Assembly: GCA_016647705.1 (NCBI GenBank)
Contig: CM028340.1
Location: 11,733,001-11,797,000 of the forward strand
DNA length: 64,000 bases
DNA from: Eucommia ulmoides
Lineage: Eukaryota > Streptophyta > Magnoliopsida > Garryales > Eucommiaceae
Direction: 5' to 3'
Within the stretch, counting starts at the first letter, position 1. Each line of letters starts with the position of its first letter. A program made the translations under genes and the position numbers. This document shows positions 1 through 9,928 of the stretch, piece by piece. Below the pieces are notes generated by a model. That model saw only the letters and a list, made by a program, of their open reading frames with translations, was not told the DNA's origin and did not search any database.

Positions 1-63
1 TATATGATTCTAATTCAATCTAAAGGGGTTTTGATAAAAGATATCGTAAAATGTTGAGTTAAT

Positions 64-308
64 TTAAAATTTATGTGAACGATATTATATTCAATTCTAC
101 TAACGAAATTTTTTGTCAAGTGTTTTCTGAGATTATGTGGGAAGAATTCGAAATGAGTATAATGGAAGAGTTAACGTTTTTTCTTGGGTTGCAAATTAAG
201 CAAAGCAAAGAAGGAATCTTTATTAATCAAGCCAAGTACACAAAGGAATTACTGAAAAAATATGGCTTGAATGGTGCTAAAGAGTTCAAAACTCCTATGG
301 AAATAGTT

Positions 309-366
<58 letters not shown>

Positions 367-1067
367 ATAGGCAAATACGTCAATGAGAAAATGTATGGAG
401 GTATGATTAGTAGTTTGTTATATCTTATTACTAGTAGACCTGACATAATGTTTAGTGTATGCTTGTGTGCTAGATTTCAGTCTTGTCTAAAAGAATCGCA
501 TCTAACAACTGTCAAGCAAATCTTTCGATATTTGAAAGGGACAAGTGATATAGGATTATGGTATCTTAGGGGGAGTGACTTTAAGTTAATTAGTTACTCT
601 TAAATTGATTTTGCCGAATGTAAAGTTGAGTGTAAAAGTACACGGGGTCATGTCACTTTTTAGGTTATGCTTTGGTTTCTTGGTCTAGCAAGAAATAGAA
701 CTCGATTGCTTTATCTACGACTAATGCAGAGTATATGGCAACTGATAATTGTTGCACTCAAATTATATATATTAAGTAACAATTATATGATTTTGGGATA
801 TGTATGAAGGAAATACCTATATTTTGTGATAATAAGAGTACTATTATCTTAAATAAGAATCCGACACGTCACTCACGAACTAAGCACAAAGAGAATCGAC
901 ATTATTTTATTTGTGATCACATTCAGAAAATAGATATATCTATTGAATATGTTAATACCTCCGATCAGCTTGTTGATATTTTTACCAAATCTCTAGCTGA
1001 AGATCAATTCGTGAAAATCATTCAAGATTTAGGTATGGCTAAGTATAACGATGTATGCCTAGAGTGA
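64..1067 (+). pseudogene. Degenerate copia reverse transcriptase and RNase H
   Basis: Translated pieces give the RT active-site region with YVND in place of the usual YVDD (about 77-88), then the FFLGLQI stretch, then after a poly(A) interruption the SLLYLITSRPDIMF block (about 409-450). RNase H follows, with the FCDNKSTI motif (about 820-845) and a C-terminal segment including VDIFTKSLAEDQF. The protein would copy the element's RNA into DNA and degrade the template in virus-like particles. The frame is broken at the poly(A), at about 601 and around 660-800, and the catalytic Asp-to-Asn change alone should inactivate it. Confidence 0.85.
314..362. repeat. Poly(A) run of about 48 bases inside copia RT
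   Basis: An uninterrupted A run separates the TPME block from the next conserved RT block. It replaces a short lysine-rich segment normally found between them. It could be slippage expansion of an A-rich codon stretch or an assembly artefact. Confidence 0.9.
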
Positions 1068-1331
1068 TATTTTTTATTCTCTGTCCTCACTTTTTGAGAT
1101 GACAAAGAAGGAGAAGTTGATGTTTAGGGATTTATTCGCCTAAGCATTGTATTGATTAAGAGGGAGAAATTATTTGGAGCTTATGTTGAATATTTTAAGA
1201 TTATATATTATGTTTTCATTATTGTGCTTAAATGAATTTAAATACCCGTCCTCAGATTTAGGGAGAGCATGGTTACATTATATTTTGGAGAAAATATCAA
1301 AGTTAATTGTCATCATCAAAAATAGGAAGAT

Positions 1332-2605
1332 TGTTGAATCTAAGGTTTTGATGATCAATTAAGTATTGATATTTTTTGTGAAATTAATGATTTCATTGAG
1401 TATTTTAGATTTATAGTTTTATGGTTTTTTTATTAAGAAGAAGAATTATAGAAGAAAATATAAAGGGTGCAAGATGCACATGATGAAGACGTAAAGAATT
1501 TTGAAGATGCTGAATAAAACTAGATGAAAATAACTCTTTACTTATATACTCTTAATGCAATTCGAATTCGGATCACGCACGACACTTAAAATGAATTAAT
1601 CTTATGTGTGTCTTGATAAGAAGTAATAAGTTTAAAATCCTAAAATGATATTTTTTATGTGCTCCTTATGTGAAATGATTTTGATACATGATCTAAGTGA
1701 AAAATGTGTTTTAAAGTATAAAATGTTGAGTTGTCGGTTCAATTCGGTTAATCGGCAAAAGAGGGTTGATCGAATTATCAAAATAATGTGTTTTGGGAGT
1801 AGAAATAAAGACCTACTAATCCAATCGGTCAACTGAGAAAAGAAGTCAATCAACTAATTAAAACAATGGCTGAAATAAATAAAGGAAGAGGTCTCTGATC
1901 AATTCGATCAACCGATGGGTTTGGGTAGGTCAACCGAATGAAACAGTGACTAAATTGGAAATATTGGGAAAGCCACTTACCGTATCGGTCAACCAACCAA
2001 GAGAGTCAGTCAACTGATAAGTATTAAGGCCAACGGCTAGAATAGCCATTGGCATTGGGCGGTCAACCGAAGGAATATGGGCGGTCAACCGACAATTTCA
2101 GTCTATAATTTGACTAATTTGATCTCTTGGTCAAAACTATCAATTTTTTATGATTCCAATAGAGGTTTTGGGGGGATTTGAGTCTGATTCAAATATACAT
2201 GACTTATTATGTGATCTCTATTAATTGGCCCAAATATTTTGATATTCTCTTAATTAAAATGATTTAATACTTCTTCTTCTTATGGATTTCAAACTGAAAA
2301 AGTTTCAAGGACCTAAATGAACATTTCAAATAATATTTTTAAATGAAACATACCTATGTTGATAGGGTATGTTATATGGGGTCTTAAAATGTCATTTTAT
2401 GAACATTGAGATTAAAAACATCAAGAACATCAGTTTTGAGCTTTTCTGAGATTGATATTATTGCTGAGATTTCTATGAGAGATTATATTCAAGTTTTAAT
2501 CTAAAGCGCTTGCTATTGACGCTACCATATTGAGTTCTAATTGCAAAATCATTTTTGTCTTCGGTATTTACCGGTGAGATCCTTCCAAGCCTTTTTATTT
2601 GCTTT

Positions 2606-2680
<75 letters not shown>

Positions 2681-3612
2681 TGCTTGGTTTAGGAATGTTT
2701 AGAAAATCATTTTGAACTTAAAATCCTAAAAATCTTTTAAACAATTTTTGCTTTGATTATCTGATTACGTGTTTAATATGTACTACTCACTTTATTATTT
2801 AATCCGATTTTATTTGCCTCATATTTTATCTATCATTTAGTAATTATTCAAGACATTAATTAAGTATATTTGTATTGAGGTGATAGAAGTTTCTTGTGGG
2901 AAGAAACTTGCAATTTTTTATATTTATGAGTTTGAGCAGGTTAGACACGTTTGGGATAGTGTCTAGTTAAGGTAGTTAGGGTTTCAATCTTTCTCCAATG
3001 AAAAATATTAGGGTTTAATCTTTGTCCTGCAAAAAAGTTAGGTTATTTTTTTCCCTTGAAAACAACTAGATTTTGATTTTTCCGGTAATAGAATTGAATG
3101 ATTATAAAGGTTTTTCCTAAACCTGCGAAAAGGATAAGTGTAAAAGTGTGAGAGAGTGGTAGGTTTGATATTTAGCTTATTAAAAGAATTAGGTTTTGAT
3201 TCTTACTGAAATAGAATTAGGTTAGTCTTGAGTCTGGTAAAAAGATAAGGTTCTTCTTGAACCTGTAAAAAGGATAATTGTAAAGGTTGATTCTAAGTCT
3301 ATTAAAAGAATCGAGATTGTAAGGGTTTAGTTCCTACCTAGTAAAGGAATCAGAGGTTTAGTGGATTGCGAATCTCTTGGAGCTCGAGGGACTGGATGTA
3401 ACTAAGAGTATCTTACTGAATCAGGATATATTGTTATGTATTGCATTATCTTATTTTTATATTATTTGGGTGTGCATCTAGATAAACACATTTTCGCTGT
3501 ATAACAAGATAATGATTAATTTAGAAAAATTGGTTATTTGTACTTAAGTATTTAATTGTTTAAATTTATAACTATCCAATTCACCGCCCTTGGGTAGCTC
3601 TTTGGACCAATA
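1332..3612 (+). repeat. Complete 3' LTR, SIRE-like family
   Basis: It starts TGTTGAATC and ends GGACCAATA; other copies here end GGGCCAACA, giving the TGTTG/CAACA inverted ends. Within about 0.4-0.8 kb of the start lies a cluster of CGGTCAACCG-type words (1730-2095). An (AT)n tract follows at 2609-2676, and a degenerate array of about 30-bp purine-rich units, of the type AGGTTnnTCTTnACCTG, fills 2930-3360. Related copies lie at 3613-5387 (inverted), 23196-26592, 48796-53835 and 50720-53400. Confidence 0.85.
2609..2676. repeat. (AT)n microsatellite
   Basis: About 34 AT dinucleotides in a row within the LTR. Confidence 0.95.
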
Positions 3613-4579
3613 CTTATTCTTTTCACATGTTTAGAAAAAACTTTTACAACACTCTAATTCTATTATCAGAAGAATTAAAACATAATCTTTTAAAAGGCTA
3701 AAGATTAACCTCGTCTTTTTGAAGGATAAATATCAAACCCTAATCCTTTTCTCAGGTTAAAAATTAAACCCCAATCTTTTCACAGGCTAAAGATCAAAAC
3801 TTAGCTACCCCGATTAGATACCGTCCCAAGCGTATCTAATCCCCTCAAACTCTCAAATACAAAAGATTTACTAGTTTCTTCCTACAATGAATTTCTTCCA
3901 CCTCGATACAATTACAGTCAATTAATGTGCTGAAATGCTAAGTGATAGAATTTATGTGAGACGCAAATCTGATTTAAACAATTTAGTGCACAAATAGAAA
4001 ATAATCAGATTTCTCAGATAAAAACCGTTTGAAAGATTTTCACAAAAATAATTCTGAAGACGATTTTTCTCAAAACAAATAATCCAAGTAATTAATCAGA
4101 TTATCTAAGAAATTAAAACAAATAGCTTGAAAATATCTCATCGGAATTCGTCAAAAATTATTACAATAACTCAACAACAAAACACAAACCGGTGACCAAA
4201 AACACTTAGCGCTTCGATCAAAAACTCTTAACAATCTCACGTATGAATTTCAACGAAAACATCTCTCTTAGAATAGAAAAAATACTAATGTTCTTGATCG
4301 ATTTTTCTTAATCCTGCAGATCAATGCTAATAAACCTAGAACTAGACCTATAACGGCTAATTTTCGAAAATTATGACGTTAAATGATACTTCAAGACCCT
4401 ATATATATCATTTACCTTCATAATAAGTATGTTTCATTTAAAAATACTTTTAGAAAAACTAAATTTGGTCCTTAAAACTTTTTCAAATCAAAATTCTTAA
4501 AAAATAGGAAGTATTTTATCAATTTAATTAAGAGAATAAATAAATATAAGGACCAAATAAATAGAAAATAAATAATATA

Positions 4580-4629
<50 letters not shown>

Positions 4630-5387
4630 GTAAACCATCAAATTCTCTTGAAAAACTCTCTTGAAATCATAAAAAACGAGATGATTTGATCCAAAAATCG
4701 AATCAGTCAAAAACTTAACTGAGTCCGTCGATTAACCAAACCAGCCCACCGGTCGACCAGCTATTTCAACGGTCTAATTTATAATCGTTGAACAACAGCC
4801 AGTCGGTTGAACGACCATCTTGATCGGTTGACCGATTGGACCAATGTGGTCTCTATTTTTTCCATTTCAGCTACTGGATTCATTAGTTGACCAACCCAAC
4901 TTGTTGGCTGACCGAATTGGCCAGTAGGTCGTCCATTTCGCTTTCTTAACTCACTGTTTTGGTTAGTCGACCGACCTCTTTTATCGATTAACTAAATTGA
5001 CCCCAAAAAACACAATTTTAAGTGTTAAAACCATTTTTTCAATCAGGCCTTAACCAAAAATATTTTAATGACTTAACATTTCATAAAAACATATTACAAC
5101 CCAAAAATTATCACTACACACATAAGATTAATTCATTTTCAAGTGTCGTACATGATCCTAATTCGGGTGAAGAGTAAAAACGTAATGAGTTGTTTTCACC
5201 TAATTATCTTCAATGTCTTCAATATTCTTCATATCTCTATTGCCTTTATTTTGTACCCGTTATAAATTCTTCAATGATTCTCCTTCTCGATAAAATATAT
5301 GGAACTTAAATTTGAAACCACTTAATAAAAATATTAATTTCATAAAATATCAACGTTTAATTGTTCATCAAAACATGAGGTTCAACA
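3613..5387 (-). repeat. Truncated inverted LTR, SIRE-like family
   Basis: Read on the minus strand it begins TGTTGAACC at 5387. It runs through the same landmarks as the other LTRs: the CGGTCAACC-type cluster at 4720-4990, an (AT)n tract, and part of the 30-bp unit array. It stops abruptly at 3613 within a GGATAAG unit, so the last 0.45 kb or so is missing. The missing part would lie left of the window if the 1-3612 element inserted into this LTR. That nested order is inference. Confidence 0.8.
4578..4627. repeat. (AT)n microsatellite
   Basis: About 25 AT units inside the inverted LTR, at the place where the sister LTR also has its AT tract. Confidence 0.9.
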
Positions 5388-7921
5388 TATTTGATGTTCG
5401 AGTGCAGATAGTTTCAAGTAAAGATGATTTGAAGTTTTTCAAAATATTTAGAAGGCATTAACTGTACCACATGTAATATATATCTGATAATAACCCTTAT
5501 TAAGAAGTCGTAATCCACCACTTTGATAATATCTATGTTTGCCTAAGATAATTTTTCTATTTCATTTCAGTTTTGTTCTTTTCTCTTTTTTTTTCCTATT
5601 TTTGTTTTGTCCATCGTTATCTTTTCAGGTTCATGGGTATTTTAATACCAAATTCTTTTTAGGTAGCATTATGTAGCAGAGATCTAAATCTTAGAATTGG
5701 AATTGAACAAATGATCTTTTATTAGATTGAACCACATTCTTGATATGATTGAGAAGAGAAGTTGTGGCTCATTAAATAATATAAAATGGAAAGAGAGAGG
5801 CAACAAAAGGTAAAATATGATGATCTTTGTTCTAAAATCAACATATTTAATTTAATTTCATCAGTAAAATTCTATATTGTTGTATGATTGATATCAGTAG
5901 GGTTTAGGGATGTTGATTTGATTTCTTCATTGTAGGGATTAGATTCAATTTAGGGATCTAACCACATGCTTGATTTCATTTGTTTTATTGATTTTGATTT
6001 GATTTCTTCATTTTAGATATGTTTAATTTGATTTATTCGTTTTTAGATTTCAAAGTGAAAGGTCTTTGATTAGGTTCTTGGACTCCCAACTATGGCACGC
6101 CTTTGTCAGCGCCATGGTCCAAATGCCATCAGCGAACTCCAAGGTCTTCTACTTCACTAAAAAATGATAGATTTTTAATGCAGTTGTATTTTTTTTTATT
6201 GATAGATATATTGATACTTATAAAACTACTAATAATTTTATCTAAATAGCGGCATTTTTTTTTTTTTTTTGTTCTCAGAAAACTTGGAGCAAAAACTTAA
6301 ATCTAGAAGACTTCACTTTTGTTTTGGAGTCACATTTGTAAAACCTAATGCCTTCGAACCTCTTTGAATCATATTTCAATTTTTTTTTATGATCCTTCAT
6401 TATTATCGTCGTTTTCTTCATTTCCATAAAAGCATGTGAGATTATTATATTTATTCACATGTGTTGTATCTTTGTTGCTCAAATGTCATTAATATTTTTC
6501 GATCAATTCTTGTGTTTGATGCCTTTGCAATGGTGTCCCAAGGTCTACATAAACAGTACATCACAGTTCATTGTTTGCATTACAAAGTGAATAAGGATTC
6601 TATTCAAGTGAATAATATGAATATATAATGGAATTTGAAGTACCATTATGTTAATGAACCCTTATGAAACCCCAATGACTTCTCGAAATAAGAGTTGGCA
6701 CATCTTTTCTATTCGAATTCAATCAGCAACCAAAATTATGTAGCCTCGCTCTCTAATTTGACTACTGTTATTACTTCATACTATTTAATTGACACAATGA
6801 ATGTTTTGTATACTTTCTATTTATAGTCTCTTGATGGATCCAGTGACAAATCTGCGAAATATAAATGCTCTATCAAAGTTATGCATACTTTTTGTGCAGA
6901 AAATCTATTTAAAATTGATTTGATTGCTAAGTTTTAAATATCACAATGTTTTTAGCCCGTTGTTCCATTTAGTTCTTCTACCACAATATTTTTGAGGATC
7001 TCATTGTTTGTTGTCACGTTCTTTTTCCATTAGATTTGGATTTAATATCTGTAAACCATTGTTATATTATATAACTATTTTGGGAAAAAAAATGTCATTT
7101 TTTCCACGACTCTATACATATTGTCTTGAATTTCTTATTTTCCAATTGAAGCTCAAAAGTTATTTATTGTAATTTGTTTTATAAATTTTTATAATGATTT
7201 TTTTTAATTGATTTGTAAAAAATTTGGGTTGCTGAAGGGGAGGGAAAAGAGGTTGCAAGGTTAATTTATATGGGTTATGTGAGATAGTATTGGTAAAATG
7301 ATATGACGAAGATGAACATTAGATTCAATATTTTTTCAATGTTTTTTTTAATTTAGTTAATGTTACCTCTTTGTCGTAGATACTTTGCAAATTCTATTGA
7401 AATTATTGTATTATAATTGGATGCTTGGAGGAAGATTTACCTAACTATTGCATTCTTTTTCACCTACGTGGATATTGCTTTGGGTTAGTTTGTTAAAAAT
7501 GTCGTTCTACTTTTGTTTTGTTTTTTTATTGTTGTATGTCATTAGTATCTTTTGCATTGCTACTTTCGTTAAAAATAGACCTTAGTATAAGTTGATTTTA
7601 TGTTTCTCAACCATTCGACATCTTGTAAGACAAAGAATGACTGAGATTAAATAAAAATATAAAATGTATTTTTATACTTTAAGCTTGAAAGATAATTTAA
7701 GAGTGTGGTCAATTTATTTTCAGTTTTCGTCTTTTATTTTTCTTATTGATTCTTTGTTTCTCTTAGCCATCTCCTTCAAACTGTATTCTCAAAATATATT
7801 TTTCTATATAATAATTTATTAAAATGTTTGAGTTGGTCTTTTTGTTTTATTGTAAAAATATTAAAGATAATTGTTTTGAGAAAAAAAATTATCTTTTCTA
7901 GTTTGTGCCTTTAAGCACGAG

Positions 7922-7953
<32 letters not shown>

Positions 7954-8119
7954 CTCATACAATTTCATTTTTCTTAATGACTAAGTGGTATCCAAATAAA
8001 CAATAAAAATTCTACTGATACTCTAAAAATATTCAGTTGTTATTTTTATTTCCTAATTGTTTTTCTATTTTTTTTATACCATAAGATGTGCTTAGGGAAA
8101 TTTACATGCACATCGACTA
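5388..8119. other. AT-rich intergenic DNA without a complete gene
   Basis: No extended coding region or transposon boundary was recognised here. The only identifiable content is a short auxin-response-factor fragment at 6078-6155 and a short (TA)n tract near 7924-7951. Confidence 0.6.
6078..6155 (+). pseudogene. Fragment of an auxin response factor (ARF) gene
   Basis: Twenty-six codons in one frame read LDSQLWHAF, then VSAMVQMPS, then ANSKVFYF. This is the N-terminal signature of plant ARF transcription factors, just before the B3 DNA-binding domain, and is closest to the ARF10/16 type as remembered. The family's CAG after WHA is replaced by FVS. Nothing recognisable as B3 follows, and the frame runs into AT-rich sequence, so this is an orphan fragment. 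Capture by a transposon whose borders were not found is likely, but inferred. With no domain left it cannot act as a transcription factor. Confidence 0.8.
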
Positions 8120-8124
8120 ATCAC

Positions 8125-8316
8125 TATTAGGAAATATAAAAAAATAAAGAATATTTCCTTTTGTATATTCTCATTATGTTATTGCCTTATTTAATTTTGT
8201 CATTATATTGTTTCCTTATTTATATTGTATTTCCTTTATTACTTATCTCTCCCATTGTATAAATAAGTGAAGGTTGGATTAATAAAATATGCCAGTCATT
8301 TCTATTGTTCTCTATA
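8125..8316 (+). repeat. 5' LTR of the small copia-type element
   Basis: It begins TATTAG (probably TG changed to TA) and ends CTCTATA. It shares most of its sequence with 9750-9928 plus 11263-11280, including the segment CCCATTGTATAAATAAGTG, which contains a TATA-like box. Confidence 0.85.
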
Positions 8317-8328
8317 TGGTATCAGAGC
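8317..8328 (+). promoter_or_regulatory. Primer-binding site (initiator tRNA-Met type)
   Basis: TGGTATCAGAGC lies directly after the 5' LTR. It is the standard copia primer-binding sequence complementary to the 3' end of initiator tRNA-Met. Confidence 0.9.
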
Positions 8329-8541
8329 TTAGATCCACAAACTAGAGAGAAAGAGTCCTCAAGAAGGGATTAGGGTTTCCAGCCACCGCCAGTCTTCATG
8401 GCCTCCGATTGCGAACTCCTACAGTTGCTGCGATGAAGCAAGATATCATACCCATTTCTCTATGCCATTTTACTTTTCCTCTACTATTTTTTTTTTCTAT
8501 ATGCCATTTTGTTCTCTCTCCTATTTCTCTCTCTAAAATGA

Positions 8542-8679
8542 TTTCTTTGCAAATGTATCTCCATCTTCCTCTATCACTTCTATCATCATCTTTATCTTCC
8601 TATCTAACTCTGATAAAGTGGCGTGAAGCCAAAGACATTGATTAGGGCAATTATAGGTATCCAACCACCATGAATAAGA
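8542..8679 (-). pseudogene. Captured NAB (actin-binding) domain fragment of a NETWORKED/KIP1-like gene
   Basis: On the minus strand, 46 codons read SYSWWLDTYN at the start and IEEDGDTFAKK at the end. The core matches the plant NAB signature: SWWWDSHI-type start, a WL step, then D-x-K-x-x-x-M-I-x-x-I-E-E-D-x-D-S-F-A-K. NETWORKED proteins use this domain to bind actin filaments at membranes. Here the third Trp is Leu, and homology stops just before the MYY-KRPEL part, where a stop codon follows within a few residues. It lies antisense inside the small LTR element, so it is best read as a transduced exon piece. An antisense RNA effect on the parent gene is possible but unproven. Confidence 0.75.
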
Positions 8680-8954
8680 AGCAGAATTGAGATCCCTAGC
8701 ACTACTACTACTGTTTCTGTTCGCCTCTATAGCCTTTAAAATGCTCTCTTTGAATCTTCTTTCTCCTTCTACTGTAACTCTCTCCAAATCCAAATCCCAC
8801 CATAATTTCCTGATAAATTCTAAATTTCAAAAAAGGAAAAAAAAAATCCCGTTGTTTTCTGCAAAATCCATAGCGGTTCTTCTTCATCTTCTTCACCAAC
8901 TACCTATTTTCTTGGAATCTTGATCTGCGATTCCACCTTGTTTTTGTTATAGCC

Positions 8955-9119
8955 ATGGCGATTTGCAGTCTACTGATCCCATCCCCTAGATCTGCAAATG
9001 CGAAGCCTCTCTCCCACCTCTTTCGCACCCACCCACCCACCCATTTTGATTCTCATCTCATCTTTCAAACCTTTTCACTTTTCTTTATATCCTCGTTCTT
9101 CATTACTCGCAGTCCATAG
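8955..9119 (+). CDS. Possible captured exon, 54-codon open frame of unknown origin
   Basis: A good plant start context (AGCCATGGCG) opens a frame beginning MAICSLLIPSPRSANAK, rich in Ser, Pro and hydrophobic residues like an organelle transit peptide. It ends after 54 codons inside the small LTR element. I do not recognise the protein. It could be the first exon of another captured gene or chance. Transcription is not shown. Confidence 0.25.
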   Translation: MAICSLLIPSPRSANAKPLSHLFRTHPPTHFDSHLIFQTFSLFFISSFFITRSP

Positions 9120-9365
9120 GTGTGGTTTCCTTCAATTTCACCGACCCTCCTTCTCTCTCCTCTTTCTCTCCTTAAAAATCAATCCTTTCATGGTCGTCAA
9201 AACCCGCACCATTGCGGTCATCAAATCTACACTCTAAATCGATTTTCTTGCCGTTAGTGTAGTTTCTTCCATTCCAACCAATAAGGTATAACTTAAGTAT
9301 GCCTGCAAAAAAACACTTATGGGGAGCGACAGCCACGCATCCCAAACCAGATGCACTATTTGATT

Positions 9366-9555
9366 TGCGCTCCAGCGCGCTCCTGAAGTTTAGCCACTGC
9401 TTGTTTCGCGCTACAGTGCGCCCCACTGCCCACTACAACATGCCACTGTCGCACTCTAGCGTGTCTCCGAAGTTTAGCTACTACATGATCCGTGCTCCAG
9501 CGCCCTTCCCAGCATCCTAGACGTTGCCTAATCCGCGCACCAGCGCCTCTCAATG
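9366..9555. repeat. Cluster of CGCTCCAGCG-type palindromic words
   Basis: In 190 bases the core GCGCTCCAGCGC and variants recur about five to six times (GCGCTACAGTGCG, GCACTCTAGCGTG, GTGCTCCAGCGCC, GCGCACCAGCGCC), separated by short spacers such as TCCTGAAGTTTAGC. GC content is well above the surroundings. Confidence 0.7.
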
Positions 9556-9583
9556 CCCTCCAGTGCCCCTCCTAGCACCCCTA

Positions 9584-9765
9584 GAGCTAATTGTGACCTC
9601 CAAAGGTTGCAGTCCAAGATTGGTGCATCGAATCGACCACCATCTTCAGGGGGCGTATTAAGAATATTACATCCTCAGAGCCAACTGTGACGTCAAAAAG
9701 TTGCGGTCCAAGATTGGTGTTCCAAATCAACCACCATCTTGAGAGAGCGTATTAGAAAATATACA
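9584..9765 (+). repeat. Tandem duplication of the purine-tract/LTR-start region
   Basis: A unit of about 94 bp (9584-9677) is repeated from 9678 with roughly 80-85% identity. Both copies contain GGTTGC/AGTTGC followed by GTCCAAGATTGGTG, then CCACCATCTT, a purine tract and the first bases of the LTR. The first copy has the better purine tract (GGGGGCG) but only an LTR stub. Confidence 0.8.
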
Positions 9766-9928
9766 AAATGAATATTTCCTTTTGTATATTCCTAACATGT
9801 TATTGCTTTATTTAATTTTGTCATTATATTGTTTCCTTATTTATATTGTATTTTTTTTATTACTCATATCTCCTATTGTATAAATAAGTGAAGGTTGGAT
9901 TAATAAAATATACAAGCCATTTCTATTA

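Larger units (their letters stand above)
1..3612 (+). mobile_element. 3' part of a SIRE/Maximus-like Ty1/copia retrotransposon
   Basis: The window opens inside a copia element. In order it shows the end of the reverse transcriptase, RNase H (to about 1067), a 3' untranslated stretch, a degenerate purine tract at about 1319-1330 and one complete LTR (1332-3612). The tract is preceded by TTGTCATCATCAAAAA, the context typical of SIRE/Maximus-type copia elements just before the 3' LTR. The 5' LTR, gag, protease and integrase would lie left of the window. Frameshifts and stops in the coding part show it is dead. Its right end abuts an inverted LTR of the same family, suggesting it inserted into that LTR. 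Confidence 0.85.

Noticed and set aside
1640..1853. Overlapping frames in the SIRE-like LTR
   Set aside because: The same LTR stretch in other copies is not open and no protein similarity is visible.
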